A DNA stretch of 64,000 bases from Anaerolineales bacterium (GTDB lineage: Bacteria > Chloroflexota > Anaerolineae > Anaerolineales > Villigracilaceae), in NCBI GenBank assembly GCA_015075725.1, contig JABTTV010000001.1, positions 2,976,001 through 3,040,000 of the forward strand, in the 5' to 3' direction. Below the pieces are notes generated by a model. It was not told the DNA's origin. It made no database searches and saw only the letters and a program-made list of their open reading frames with translations. A program made the position numbers and the translations under genes. Each line of letters starts with the position of its first letter. The first letter of the stretch is position 1. This document shows positions 1-8,747 of this stretch, in pieces.

Positions 1-243
1 GGCTTGATATTGGGCAATTGGAATTCTCACGGAAGTATCGCCCCTCACCCAACCATTTCCCTGTACGACCAAAAAGAGTTGAGAAGTGATAGCCTGGTGA
101 TATCCAACAATTCCGTTTGGGTTGAGGTAAAAGCAGCTTACTTTTGCCTCCGCATTGAAGCGGAGGATCTTCGAGAAGATGAAATCGCTATCGAACTTTT
201 CGATCTTTTCACCGCGATCCGGTCCGAAGTCATAGATTTTCAC
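1..243 (-). CDS. Cupin-like protein, 5' part only
   Basis: The gene runs off the left edge; 81 codons from a GTG start are visible. The start is supported by a GGAG Shine-Dalgarno motif about 8 bases upstream. The translation begins VKIYDFGPDRGEKIEKF and continues with a beta-rich stretch (YLNPNGIVGYHQ, LFLVVQGNGWVR) typical of the first strands of a small cupin barrel, in which a metal-binding His would follow a G(X)5HXH-like region. Cupin is a fold-level call; no substrate can be named. A truncated relative of its N-terminus lies at 1833-1922, on the other side of the membrane protease gene. Confidence 0.6.
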   Translation of the reverse strand, partial: MKIYDFGPDRGEKIEKFDSDFIFSKILRFNAEAKVSCFYLNPNGIVGYHQAITSQLFLVVQGNGWVRGDTSVRIPIAQYQA

Positions 244-359
244 GATCGTTTCTCCTTCATAGTCCTCTCATAAGACAGGATACTGTGGAAATTTAATGCA
301 GCATTATCCATTCGATCATTTCATAATTATCATATGATGGTATCCGTCTCAGAAATTCG

Positions 360-1814
360 CTACCGGATTGGACGCCTAACAAGAGCAAACCAGATCAGCC
401 ACCCGATCAACATGCCGCCAATTACACCGGCGGCAATCGCAAATGGTTTGTATAAAAGCCCATTCGAGATGATAGTCAGCGCGATTCCCCACCCCATGAG
501 CAAACCAATGACAGCTCCGGTCAGTTGAGCCGGATCAAGAATGAATTTGATTTGGGAACTCACATTAACCGTCTCCCTTGGTACGGCAGTAATGTAGTCT
601 CCGCGATTCTTTCTTTCCATCGCGGCTTTGTCCAGTCGTAATCCGACAATCCATGAATCTGTGATGGCATAAAGGTACATTATCAAATAAAGCGCAAAAG
701 TTACAGTTCCCAATACCAGAATACGTCCCATCGAAGAGTAATTGGCGGGAACTGAGAAAACAGCAGAAACCGTCAACGATAGGATCAAGAATGAGCCAAC
801 CAGAGTCTTGCCTTTCTGTTCCTGATGGTTGTACAACTGTCCCAGCCCTGGCAGGAGGCAGTTGAGGGTTGAGGAGATAAAGGCGTATCTCTTTCGTTCA
901 CTCCTTGCGCGCGCCCAATCCCAGATCAGGCTGACCAGACTCAGGAAGATGACCATCAACACTATCGACCATACAACAGTGAAGGCAAAGTAAAGAACCG
1001 CATCGCTGCCTGACAACTCACTTTTGGCTGTGAGATCTCCTTGAACAAATCGATTCAATATGGCAGACGAAAGTTCTTCGAGGATCAGGGCTGGTAGGAA
1101 TGAAAACGCATTATTGAGAATGTGCATGGAGACGCTCCACCCCAATCCATATTTCATTCTTATGTAGCCAAACCCGGCAGCCAGGAATAATTGCGGAATT
1201 GTGATCAAAGGGGCAAGGATCCAGAGTTCCTTCTCGTAATTCAAGGCGTGTAGTAATGCGAAAGTCAACAAGGGCAGGTAAAAGACAACATCAAACCTCC
1301 GCTGATAAAAAGATGCCAGTCGCTCATCGCCAATGAAGGATAAGAGCCGCCAGATGAATATGGTTATCGAGAGCGCAGGGACCAGGATCGACATTATTCC
1401 AACTATGGTATCCGGAGAAAACAACCATGAAGGGCGGGGGATTTCCAATACTATCATAACCAGCCTGGCAAAATATATTGCGGCGAAAGCCAGCCCAACG
1501 CTCAGGTTGATTCGACTGAATCGAAGACCGATTCGGAAAACCAATTCCTCCCAGACGGGGAAAAATAATATCGCCCCCCAAATGACCTGCAGCATGGTGC
1601 GGTCAGCCGCATACTGGTAACCGGCATGGTCCGCGAATGAGACGCCAAACAGGTTCGAGATCAATAGGCTAATTGGAACTCCAAATAAGCTTATCAAGAA
1701 AGTGAGAGACCAGATGCGAAAAGCGGCCCAGGCGCTCTGTAATCTTCCGTTCGGTTCCTTGGCATGAATGAATTCGGGTTTAAGCAGGTAGTTAATAAAA
1801 TCTTTGATCAACAT
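360..1814 (-). CDS. CPBP-family intramembrane protease-like protein with C-terminal TM2-like domain
   Basis: This is a 484-residue polytopic membrane protein. The three CPBP (Abi/CaaX protease and bacteriocin-processing) signatures are present: EExxxR (E89, E90, R94), FxxxH (FALLH, near 185) and HxxxN (HILNN). These normally form the glutamate/histidine active site inside the membrane. The part after about residue 300 is different: a charged segment (RSERKRYAF) followed by a PGLGQLYN motif and further membrane helices, as in TM2/DUF5683-type domains. The fusion is longer than a plain CPBP protein. A strong GGAG lies before the ATG. Substrate unknown; protease activity is inferred from the motifs. 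Confidence 0.75.
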   Translation of the reverse strand: MLIKDFINYLLKPEFIHAKEPNGRLQSAWAAFRIWSLTFLISLFGVPISLLISNLFGVSFADHAGYQYAADRTMLQVIWGAILFFPVWEELVFRIGLRFSRINLSVGLAFAAIYFARLVMIVLEIPRPSWLFSPDTIVGIMSILVPALSITIFIWRLLSFIGDERLASFYQRRFDVVFYLPLLTFALLHALNYEKELWILAPLITIPQLFLAAGFGYIRMKYGLGWSVSMHILNNAFSFLPALILEELSSAILNRFVQGDLTAKSELSGSDAVLYFAFTVVWSIVLMVIFLSLVSLIWDWARARSERKRYAFISSTLNCLLPGLGQLYNHQEQKGKTLVGSFLILSLTVSAVFSVPANYSSMGRILVLGTVTFALYLIMYLYAITDSWIVGLRLDKAAMERKNRGDYITAVPRETVNVSSQIKFILDPAQLTGAVIGLLMGWGIALTIISNGLLYKPFAIAAGVIGGMLIGWLIWFALVRRPIR

Positions 1815-1832
1815 TTTCCCTTTCTCCTTCTG

Positions 1833-1922
1833 TCAGAAAATTTTTCTCAGAAACTGATGCGCCCATTCGTTAAATTTTTCGATCTTTTCCCCGTGTTTCA
1901 AATCAAAGTTGTAGATTTTCAG
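1833..1922 (-). pseudogene. Remnant of a duplicated cupin 5' end
   Basis: Read leftward, CTG AAA ATC TAC opens a 29-codon frame, LKIYNFDLKHGEKIEKF and so on, ending in TGA. Its first 18 residues match the start of the cupin gene at 1-243 closely (KIY.F....GEKIEKF), and the preceding AAGGAGAA motif and a TATCCTG further upstream are shared too. The GTG start has become CTG and the frame stops after 29 codons, just before the ribosome site of the CPBP gene. It is most simply a decayed second copy. It could instead be a translated leader peptide; nothing in the sequence decides this. Confidence 0.55.
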
Positions 1923-1953
1923 GGTCGCTTCTCCTTGGCAGGATAGTGTGTGA

Positions 1954-2934
1954 CTATAAGGCATGGAGTTCTATCTTTTTGGCAAAGTGCCTCACAGCCT
2001 TCTCCTGCACAAACCCCAACTTCAAATACACCTGTTTGGCGTTTGTAATATTTTCATCATCCACCCCCAGCAGACAGGCTTCAAAGCCAGCTTTCTGGTA
2101 GAGCTGAAGCGCATGGACGGTCAATGCTGTACCCAAGCCATGACCGCGGTGTTCAGGCAGAACGCCTATGATCTCCAGCCAGGCATGTCTGGGCTGCTCT
2201 TCGAACACTTCCGTCAAATAGAAGCCGATCACGCGATCATCCATAATTGCCAGCTTTGTGAGTTCCGGGCGGAATTTCTGGGTATTGATAAATCGCTCCT
2301 GCCACTTTTCCATGGAAAGCTCCCCTATCCAATGTCCGGCGAAGGACCGATTGAATACCTGACGCATTTCATCGTCACGGTCGGAGACGTAGGAAGTAAC
2401 CACCACATCGGCAGGTAAATCCTTCAAAGGGACAAGTCGATGGAGGTCAAAGCACATTTGACATTGTGTAACCAGCTTGGACATGCCATACTTTTCAAAT
2501 AGATGATTGCAGTCTTCATCCTCCGGCTCGCAACTTAACCGCAATACAACTGATTCTTTTTCCGCAAATTCCTGTGCTTTTTGGATGGCACGGGATATTT
2601 GCCAGGAAAGCAGACGTGCGCCAAGCCCGCGGCGGCGATACCTAGGAAGGATAGTACCTTCCAGAATGCCGGTTACACCATCTTCACTGGACGGAAAGAC
2701 AAGCACATATCCAATAGCGGCAATCTCACCTGTCGCCGTCAGCGCAATTTGCGTGTCTGTCTCGAGATTCTCAGCCAAGACATGTTCCAGCATCTCCAAT
2801 TTTTGCGCGACTGATGCATCACTGCCTGTCAATGGCATCCTGCGCACAAGCGGAGTGTCCTCCCGGCGCATGGGACGCCACGTGAAAGAGTCTTCGCTTT
2901 TCAATTGTTGAACTGCATTGATTGACATTTCCAT
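1954..2934 (-). CDS. Tandem-GNAT acetyltransferase
   Basis: The protein holds two GNAT folds in series. The first (about 20-170) has an acetyl-CoA loop of the form RYRRRGLGARLL; the second (about 175-325) ends in LPEHRGHGLGTALTVHAL, a good Q/RxxGxG/A motif, followed by GVDDENITNAKQVYLKLGF, the usual beta5-alpha4 segment. Double-GNAT proteins of this type include mycothiol synthase-like and antibiotic-modifying enzymes; the acceptor here is unknown. Start codons at 2934 and 2928 are both possible; neither has a strong ribosome site. The gene follows the alpha/beta hydrolase gene after about 10 bases and is probably co-transcribed with it. Confidence 0.8.
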   Translation of the reverse strand: MEMSINAVQQLKSEDSFTWRPMRREDTPLVRRMPLTGSDASVAQKLEMLEHVLAENLETDTQIALTATGEIAAIGYVLVFPSSEDGVTGILEGTILPRYRRRGLGARLLSWQISRAIQKAQEFAEKESVVLRLSCEPEDEDCNHLFEKYGMSKLVTQCQMCFDLHRLVPLKDLPADVVVTSYVSDRDDEMRQVFNRSFAGHWIGELSMEKWQERFINTQKFRPELTKLAIMDDRVIGFYLTEVFEEQPRHAWLEIIGVLPEHRGHGLGTALTVHALQLYQKAGFEACLLGVDDENITNAKQVYLKLGFVQEKAVRHFAKKIELHAL

Positions 2935-2944
2935 TTCTCGCAAT

Positions 2945-3769
2945 CTACAAAAGTTTATTTAGGAATTGAAATACGATCTCATTGAACTCGTCAGGTTTTT
3001 CCATGCTTGCCAGATGCCCGGCGCCGTGGATGATAGCTTTCTTGGCGTCGGCAATACTACCCATTAGCAGGTCGCAAATTGAATGAATATCGGGCACATC
3101 CAATTCTCCCACAATGATTTGAGTAGGAATGCGTACATCCTTCAACCTCTCGATCGCAGGCGGCTCGAGCGGACGTTCAGGCAGCCTCTGCACCCAAAGA
3201 TTGGCGTTATCCAAATTCATCTGCCGAACCCGGTCTCGAAGGCTCGGATTGCTCATGGCGGGAAGCAGGTGGGGGTGTTTCAACCATTCTTCCGTCGCTC
3301 CGAGCGCGTCCCCCTTTTCGGCAATGGAAAAGATAACGCCGATCTGTTCCATATATTCCTTGGACCATTCATAACCGCCCAACCCGGGACCAGAGAGAAT
3401 CAATCCTTTAGCCATCTCTGGATATTCAAGAGCAAAGTCGATCGCGATTCGCCCTCCCAATGATTCTCCGATCAGGCAAGCCTTTTCGATGCCTAGATGC
3501 TCAAGGAGTGCTTGAAGCACCGCTGCATCAGTGAATGGCTCAGTAGGCGCGGTGGATCGCCCGCACCCAGGCACATCATAGCGAATGACCTGATATGAGG
3601 AGGAAAAAGACTTGAAATGCTCGTCCCACATCCGCAAGTCTAAACCTCCGGCGTGGAGAAAGACGAGCGGATTTCCTGATCCAGTCCATTCGTAATAGAT
3701 TTGCGCGCCGCTTGCTTCCATGAAGCCTGTAGTCACGGGTAGTTCGGTTGAAAATTTCAAGTCGGGCAT
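2945..3769 (-). CDS. Alpha/beta hydrolase
   Basis: This is a compact alpha/beta-hydrolase-fold enzyme of the haloperoxidase/esterase type. The oxyanion region is FLHAGG, the nucleophile elbow GESLGG carries the catalytic Ser, the acid is in VGELDVPD, and the catalytic His is in GAGHLASMEKPDEF near the C-terminus. The start at 3769 (MPDLKF) is preferred because AGGAG lies 8 bases upstream; an upstream in-frame ATG at 3817 would add 16 unusual residues. There is no signal peptide, so it should be cytoplasmic. Substrate not predictable. Confidence 0.85.
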   Translation of the reverse strand: MPDLKFSTELPVTTGFMEASGAQIYYEWTGSGNPLVFLHAGGLDLRMWDEHFKSFSSSYQVIRYDVPGCGRSTAPTEPFTDAAVLQALLEHLGIEKACLIGESLGGRIAIDFALEYPEMAKGLILSGPGLGGYEWSKEYMEQIGVIFSIAEKGDALGATEEWLKHPHLLPAMSNPSLRDRVRQMNLDNANLWVQRLPERPLEPPAIERLKDVRIPTQIIVGELDVPDIHSICDLLMGSIADAKKAIIHGAGHLASMEKPDEFNEIVFQFLNKLL

Positions 3770-3966
3770 GATGATGTCTCCTGAGTGAAAATGGCAATAA
3801 TTAATTCTTTGATTCATCTAAAAGTTCGAGATCAAACGAGTTTTTCGGGTAGCAACTTAAGTGCGCCACGATCCAAATACAGGGGCAGCAACGATTAGCA
3901 TTGTTCGCAACCTATACTTATGCAGTTTGCGCACAAAACCCTAATGTGCGAAAATAAAATTACTCA

Positions 3967-4647
3967 TCATGTTCTCTGTTCAGAAACGATGCTTTTTGCG
4001 AAGGGAATACCGAGACATGCGCCGATGATCGTGCCACCTATTCCATTTGCCGTCATCATAATAAGAATTGGTATGGCAAAATTCCTGCTGAATGAAGAAA
4101 CCGGGATAATGGGAGAAAGCCAGTAGAGGAAGAGATGGTAGATTGTGAAGCCTGTTATGCCTAAAATGGCGAATTGGCCCATATATTTCCAACTTTTCCC
4201 AACCAGGCAAATAAACGTTCCTACCAGAGCGCCCATTAATATGGAGCGTATTGCAAGACTTCCCAAAAGCATATCGCCCGCGAAAAATTGTTCTCCGATC
4301 CTGACAGATAGGTATATTGTGAGCAATTCTCCCAGCCCGATTCCCATCGCAGCTGCCAGGGCAGCCGGGAGCCTTTGCCGCAATGGCAGACTCCAACCCA
4401 GCAACACGCCGCCAATCCCGCCGCCGACTGCGCTTTGCAGAGATATCGCAATTGCTGAGTGCAGTGAGACAGGGAAATTTCCCGCGAATTCAGTCTGGGA
4501 TTCTATCCACGTTATCAATGTTGAGATTGTTCCTACGACGATAAAGCCAACACCGAACCCAATTGCCCCGCCCGTGATTGGATTCGAAAAGTGCCTTGAA
4601 AGATTATTACCAGGGACTTCCTTCGATGAATTTATCTGACCGTTCAT
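3967..4647 (-). CDS. Polytopic membrane protein of unknown function
   Basis: A 226-residue protein with about six hydrophobic helices rich in Gly and Ala (GGAIGFGVGFIVVGT, AVGGGIGGVLLGW, ANGIGGTIIGACLG). The glycine-rich helices look alike, hinting at an internal repeat. I recognise no family. The ATG is preceded by GGAG at good spacing. It is transcribed leftward with its neighbours, separated from the hydrolase gene by about 200 bases. Confidence 0.6.
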   Translation of the reverse strand: MNGQINSSKEVPGNNLSRHFSNPITGGAIGFGVGFIVVGTISTLITWIESQTEFAGNFPVSLHSAIAISLQSAVGGGIGGVLLGWSLPLRQRLPAALAAAMGIGLGELLTIYLSVRIGEQFFAGDMLLGSLAIRSILMGALVGTFICLVGKSWKYMGQFAILGITGFTIYHLFLYWLSPIIPVSSFSRNFAIPILIMMTANGIGGTIIGACLGIPFAKSIVSEQRT

Positions 4648-4727
4648 GGTTAATTCTCCTTCAACCAGTATGGATATTACCTGCCAGCCTTTTCAGCAAT
4701 GGCCATATCCCGTCGTTGCTATGACAT

Positions 4728-6401
4728 CTACTGTACGATCACTGTGATCGAATAAAGAATCGATGGCATTCCACAAGGTGGAGTAAGGTTCAAGCATTCG
4801 GGATCGCCGATTGTGGTCAAAGTCGTGGTTCCGGTTTCCAACGCAAACAGACGATCCTGCGCGCCAGCGAGTACAGCAGGGTTACTGATCGAAAACGCCG
4901 ACCAGCCATAGCTCAAATCAAGGTTGAGTCTGAGGCTATCTCCTACGTTCATGACAAAAGTCTTGCCGTTATCTGTCATGGTGGCTTCGATGGTAATGGC
5001 GACAGGCGTAAATTTGATGCTCCCCAACATCTGCTGAACATTTTCGTCGCCGGGTCGGTCGGTAAAGATCAGGAAGAGCCGATCCTGATATGGGATGAAA
5101 TACTCCACGCGCCCCCAGTTGTAGGCGTATTTGATCCCGGGATAACCGTTGAGTACGGTATTCTCAAGAAAAGCATCCGGCACGTTTTGGGCGTAAAAAT
5201 CTTCTATCTCGTTTTTTGTTCGAAAATCCAGGCTGATGCTTAAGTAGGTAACGAAGGGTTCGGCGTAGCCCGGATAAAATATGACTTCCCTGTTCGGGTT
5301 GGAAAGCCCGTGTTCATCCACATTCCAACCGGGCGGGAGTGTGAGCGAATAGCCTGCTTCGGTATTGGAATAGTTCCTGAACGGACCCGGCATGGTGGCA
5401 ACCGGAGGGATCGGTGTAAACGTAGGATTCGAAGTCGTCTTCACCCATAATTCTGGCGCCATCGGCAAATGGTGGACGCCCAGCGCCAGATATTCGCCAA
5501 CCGGTTTATCCAACAACATTTCTCCGCCCACCGGCAGGTCGATCTGATTTTCCGCGAATGTTATGTCGAACAGACCGTCGGACTGGTTGATCAATCTGAT
5601 TCGCTGCGCGGGATCGATTACGATGCAGCGTCCAGCCTTCGGTAGTCCGTCCGGGGCGATACCAAGAACAATATTTACAGGATCACCCTGTGTCTCCCCA
5701 CATACTCCTGCGGCAGGAAATTCACTATCGGGCGGCTCTAGACCGGCAAATTTGATAAATGCAACAGGCAGAAGCGAATCTAAAACCGGTCTCACCAATT
5801 CGAAATTCCCTTCTATATTTATTTCGAACGCGATATTGTTCAGATTGGTCAATACTTGATGGATGATGCCTCCTGTTCCCGATACCAGCGTCAAACGAGC
5901 GGCTGGCTGGTTCGCGATCGAGAAACGCTCTTCCGAAGATATTGTCAATTGATAGGCAAGGGCTGCCTGCTTGTGAGCCTCCACCCAATTCTCAAATGAA
6001 TTGGGATACGTTCTCGACTGGCTCCGAAATTGCATGCTGATGGTTTGTTCGGTCCATTCCAATTTGTGGGGAGGGTTGGCAGGCTCAAAGGACGTCAACA
6101 GAATGGACGGGACCTGCGTTGGCACGCCAAAAATATCCTTGCTGTCTACGAATTCTTTCAAATACCAGTCTTCAGGGTAACTGAACTGGATGCCCATGTT
6201 GGCGCTTTTGTAAGTTGTCAGAGTGATGGGAAAACCCAAAGGTGTGGAAACGGCAGTCACGCTGGCGGGAGAAGCGGTTTGCGTGAGCGAGTCAGCCACG
6301 ATGGTCTCCACCTGTACAAATTGATCCGATCCGGGCGCGCAGGCGGATAGAAGAACGGCAAATATCACGACAAACAAGTAGTTTATTTTCATCCGAAACA
6401 T
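4728..6401 (-). CDS. Large surface lipoprotein, two PsbP/DUF1795-like segments
   Basis: The chosen start (MFRMKINYL) follows AGAGG and leads directly into a lipoprotein signal peptide with lipobox LLSAC; a longer frame upstream would put 36 charged residues before the signal. The mature protein has two similar segments beginning YKSANMGIQFSYPEDWYLKE (about 60) and YSNTEAGYSLTLPPGWNVDE (about 350), the pattern of PsbP/MOG1-like domains that occur in Chloroflexota lipoproteins. The C-terminal 90 residues form a beta-rich domain with two cysteine-bearing loops (ECLNLTPPCG). Its role is unknown; location is the outer face of the membrane. Confidence 0.65.
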   Translation of the reverse strand: MFRMKINYLFVVIFAVLLSACAPGSDQFVQVETIVADSLTQTASPASVTAVSTPLGFPITLTTYKSANMGIQFSYPEDWYLKEFVDSKDIFGVPTQVPSILLTSFEPANPPHKLEWTEQTISMQFRSQSRTYPNSFENWVEAHKQAALAYQLTISSEERFSIANQPAARLTLVSGTGGIIHQVLTNLNNIAFEINIEGNFELVRPVLDSLLPVAFIKFAGLEPPDSEFPAAGVCGETQGDPVNIVLGIAPDGLPKAGRCIVIDPAQRIRLINQSDGLFDITFAENQIDLPVGGEMLLDKPVGEYLALGVHHLPMAPELWVKTTSNPTFTPIPPVATMPGPFRNYSNTEAGYSLTLPPGWNVDEHGLSNPNREVIFYPGYAEPFVTYLSISLDFRTKNEIEDFYAQNVPDAFLENTVLNGYPGIKYAYNWGRVEYFIPYQDRLFLIFTDRPGDENVQQMLGSIKFTPVAITIEATMTDNGKTFVMNVGDSLRLNLDLSYGWSAFSISNPAVLAGAQDRLFALETGTTTLTTIGDPECLNLTPPCGMPSILYSITVIVQ

Positions 6402-6601
6402 TGTGCCTCTCTTTTCCATGTCTTCGTCAAATTGAAAAGATCGTTCCTTGCGGTTTTCCAAAATGACGAATTTGTCCGGGCTTTGGTTCCCGGAGCATCG
6501 AACTGACATTCAAAGGGTCACGACACGACAAAACCGCCTCGCACTCCAACCCGAGACCTGTTCGCCGTCCGAAAGAGCGATCGCACGCTGAAACCTATGT
6601 A

Positions 6602-7471
6602 CTACAGACCAGCACGCTTTTTCAAATTCGCCAGTCGTTCCGGTTCGTTCTTTACGAACCATTCATCCTTGCCGAGATCCAAATATGCCAGTTCAAAGTA
6701 TGGTCTTGCCTCCTCGTTCCTGCCCATCAGGGCGAGATTTTCTGCGATTTCCTCGAACACGTATCCATCCGTGGTACCCGCCTCTTTGTGTTCGGCTTCG
6801 AGCGCACGTTGGATTTCCAACGCTTCGTCATAACGCTCGAGGGAGCGAAAGCAGCGTGCCACCGACCACTTTGCAATTTGGATTCGTTCGGGCTTGCCGC
6901 GCGCGGTCCATTCAACCTGCGCCTCCTTGAATAACGACAGGGCTTCCTCAAAGCGTCCCATTTGGTGCAAATCCCACGCGCTGTTATTCAACATGGCAGG
7001 GATCAAGCCTTTGGCTTTCGGGTCCCGCGAGCCGCGCGCGATCGCCATTCCGCGTTGATTCCAGTCAATGGCGTCCGCGCTGCCAGAATATGTGATGGCA
7101 ACCATGTGCGCCGCATCTACCGCAAGCCCTTCCAACTGCGCCTCCCGGGCCTGATCCCATGCGCGGATGAAAAGTTCACGCGCCTTGTCCTTTTCACCCT
7201 TGGAGTTGAATGTCCGGCCGCGTTCCAGCAGATAGCGCACATTCGGGCGCGCTCCCGCGCCAGTAAGTTGCCTTTCCACATCGTTCAAGACACCGTGAGC
7301 CTCTTCAAAACGACTCCTCAGGGAAAACGTGCGCGCGATTTGCGTGAGAAGTTCCAGCCGGAGGTCTCCTCGCGCTGAATCTAGCGCGGCGCGAAAACGC
7401 GTCTCGCTCGCGGCAGGATCGGAATACTCCCAGAATTCGTCGATATCAATGTTATTATCGGATGTCGTCAT
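6602..7471 (-). CDS. Tetratricopeptide repeat protein
   Basis: A 289-residue soluble protein made of helical pairs with TPR spacing, for example RFEEAHGVLNDVERQLTG, KDKARELFIRAWDQAREAQ, RFEEALSLFKEAQVEW, RYDEALEIQRALEAEHKEAG and RNEEARPYFELAYLDLG. There is no signal peptide or catalytic domain. TPR proteins usually act as protein-binding scaffolds. It is the first gene downstream of the MerR-type promoter at 7813-7843, about 340 bases away. Confidence 0.75.
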   Translation of the reverse strand: MTTSDNNIDIDEFWEYSDPAASETRFRAALDSARGDLRLELLTQIARTFSLRSRFEEAHGVLNDVERQLTGAGARPNVRYLLERGRTFNSKGEKDKARELFIRAWDQAREAQLEGLAVDAAHMVAITYSGSADAIDWNQRGMAIARGSRDPKAKGLIPAMLNNSAWDLHQMGRFEEALSLFKEAQVEWTARGKPERIQIAKWSVARCFRSLERYDEALEIQRALEAEHKEAGTTDGYVFEEIAENLALMGRNEEARPYFELAYLDLGKDEWFVKNEPERLANLKKRAGL

Positions 7472-7812
7472 GATTTTCCCTTTCGAGATTTATCTTGAAA
7501 AAATCAAATTTCAGCAATCAACCGGTCGGATTTTCGGCTGCCTCAATCTCATGGTGAGAATCAGGTTACAATGCCAACCGGTCTTCAGCAGCACATTTCA
7601 TGACTGCTCATCAGTCTCGGCTCGATTAAAGCCCTGTTGACCGAGTCTATTATGGGAACAATCAATTACCAACGTCTGGTATTCTTCTCCTTGAATTAAT
7701 ACACGAATCAGCCCCGAAATGTTGGGTTCGAAATTCGCTGAAGCCACCGCGATTCAGTTATTAATATTTTCTTTCTATTTCAAGACCTTGAATCTAGTGA
7801 CTTTCACCAACA

Positions 7813-7843
7813 ATCATAAACTCTCCCACACTGGGAGAGTCAA
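7813..7843 (-). promoter_or_regulatory. MerR-type promoter with 19-bp spacer
   Basis: On the minus strand TTGACT (7838-7843) and TATGAT (7813-7818) are separated by exactly 19 bases. The spacer is filled by a perfect 9+3+9 palindrome (ACTCTCCCA / TGGGAGAGT, 7820-7840). An overlong 19-20 bp spacer with a central dyad is the hallmark of promoters activated by MerR-family regulators such as MerR, CueR or SoxR. No MerR gene adjoins it; the nearest is the CarH-like gene at 18010-19326, whose operators look different. Confidence 0.75.
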
Positions 7844-7871
7844 GGTCGAGATTTAGTTGCGGAAAACTCAT

Positions 7872-7912
7872 TGATGACCCTGCTGATTTCATCGATACAA
7901 TCCTAAATTAAC
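7872..7912. repeat. Diverged copy of the element upstream of the LuxR gene
   Basis: TGATGACCCT followed by GCTGATTTCATCGATACAAT and a TA-rich tail ending AAC matches 8696-8747 with an 11-base gap and about three quarters identity in the aligned tail. It lies about 30 bases upstream of the MerR-type promoter, so it could be an upstream regulatory site rather than debris. Confidence 0.5.
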
Positions 7913-8009
7913 AGGGCGATCACGAGAGAATGGATATGAAATCCACTGGGACATATGTTCCAATCTCTTAGCATACCCTTTTGGGTGGCACGACTGTTGG
8001 GAAACACAA

Positions 8010-8636
8010 TTAAAATTTAAGCAAAATAACCGGAGCAAGTGCCGCAAGTGCAGCGCCGCCCTGCAAAGCTAATACTGCCAAAGCCTGCATCGGCTTTTTA
8101 GGCAACCATCTAAATATGAAAATTGCAATGATTGGTAACTGCGCAACCATTAATATTTGCCATATATGTGCGGCAGTACCTTCATCTGGCTGGGGGGTAA
8201 ATCCGGAGATAGCCACATGAGCAATTACAGTGATAAGAGCGGCAATCGACAATACCGGTGGAAGAAAAGCGCTGGGGTTTTTCATTAGAATTTTCATGAT
8301 TAGCTCCTTGCCGATTATAGAGACGGTTACTCTGAAAGATGTGACCCAATCCTTCTGCGAATCGAGCCTATCTCCATTTTCGGTGCTTTCCAGGTTATCA
8401 ACAACTGTGGAATACCCTAGGGTATCGGATTCAAACTTCCCTGAGGCTTTCCCCAGTTCTAAGATCAACTCAACCCTGGAGCTTACTTGAAACTTGCCAT
8501 AAATATTCTTCAGATGAAATTCAACCGTGCGGTCTGAAATTCCGAGAGACCAAGCAATCAATTTGTTGCTTTTACCTTGCAGTAGGTGTTTGACTACTTC
8601 CCGTTCGCGGGCGCTCAATTTACCAAATTGTGCCAT
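8010..8636 (-). CDS. Membrane-anchored LuxR-type (GerE HTH) regulator
   Basis: The N-terminal 65 residues are a complete LuxR/GerE helix-turn-helix (LSAREREVVKHLLQGKSNKL, then SDRTVEFHLKNIYGKF). A linker follows, then about three transmembrane helices (residues 120-208). This is the reverse of the usual order in which the HTH is C-terminal, and there is no receiver domain, so the protein is probably a one-component membrane regulator. The ATG follows AAGGGAC at suitable spacing. Its target may be its own upstream region, which carries the repeated element 8696-8747. DNA-binding is well supported; the signal is unknown. Confidence 0.8.
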   Translation of the reverse strand: MAQFGKLSAREREVVKHLLQGKSNKLIAWSLGISDRTVEFHLKNIYGKFQVSSRVELILELGKASGKFESDTLGYSTVVDNLESTENGDRLDSQKDWVTSFRVTVSIIGKELIMKILMKNPSAFLPPVLSIAALITVIAHVAISGFTPQPDEGTAAHIWQILMVAQLPIIAIFIFRWLPKKPMQALAVLALQGGAALAALAPVILLKF

Positions 8637-8695
8637 TGTAAATGTCCCTTTGAAAAGTTATTCTTACTACCGATCAGGGTTGAGTATCTGGCGAC

Positions 8696-8747
8696 TGATG
8701 ACCCTTTGATGGCTCTGCCGATGTTATCGATAGGATCTTATATCAAC
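8696..8747. repeat. Element upstream of the LuxR gene
   Basis: This is the second copy of the element at 7872-7912 (TGATGACCCT, then ATCGATA and a TA-rich end). It lies 60 bases upstream of the LuxR start and just overlaps the stop of the PadR gene. It is a candidate operator. Confidence 0.45.

Larger units (their letters stand above)
7472..8009. other. 538-base intergenic region with regulatory elements
   Basis: No convincing gene was found on either strand. The region holds a MerR-type promoter reading left (7813-7843) and, upstream of it, a copy of an element also present upstream of the LuxR gene (7872-7912). Between the promoter and the TPR gene the leftward strand has only very short frames. 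The A+T-rich stretch looks like a long leader or the remains of a lost gene. Confidence 0.6.

Noticed and set aside
3930..3950. A terminator hairpin after the membrane protein gene at 3967-4647
   Set aside because: The stem is only 6 bp with a 9-base loop and there is no T-tract in either direction.
7820..7840. A rho-independent terminator
   Set aside because: The palindrome lacks a T-tract and fits exactly between -35 and -10 boxes at MerR spacing.
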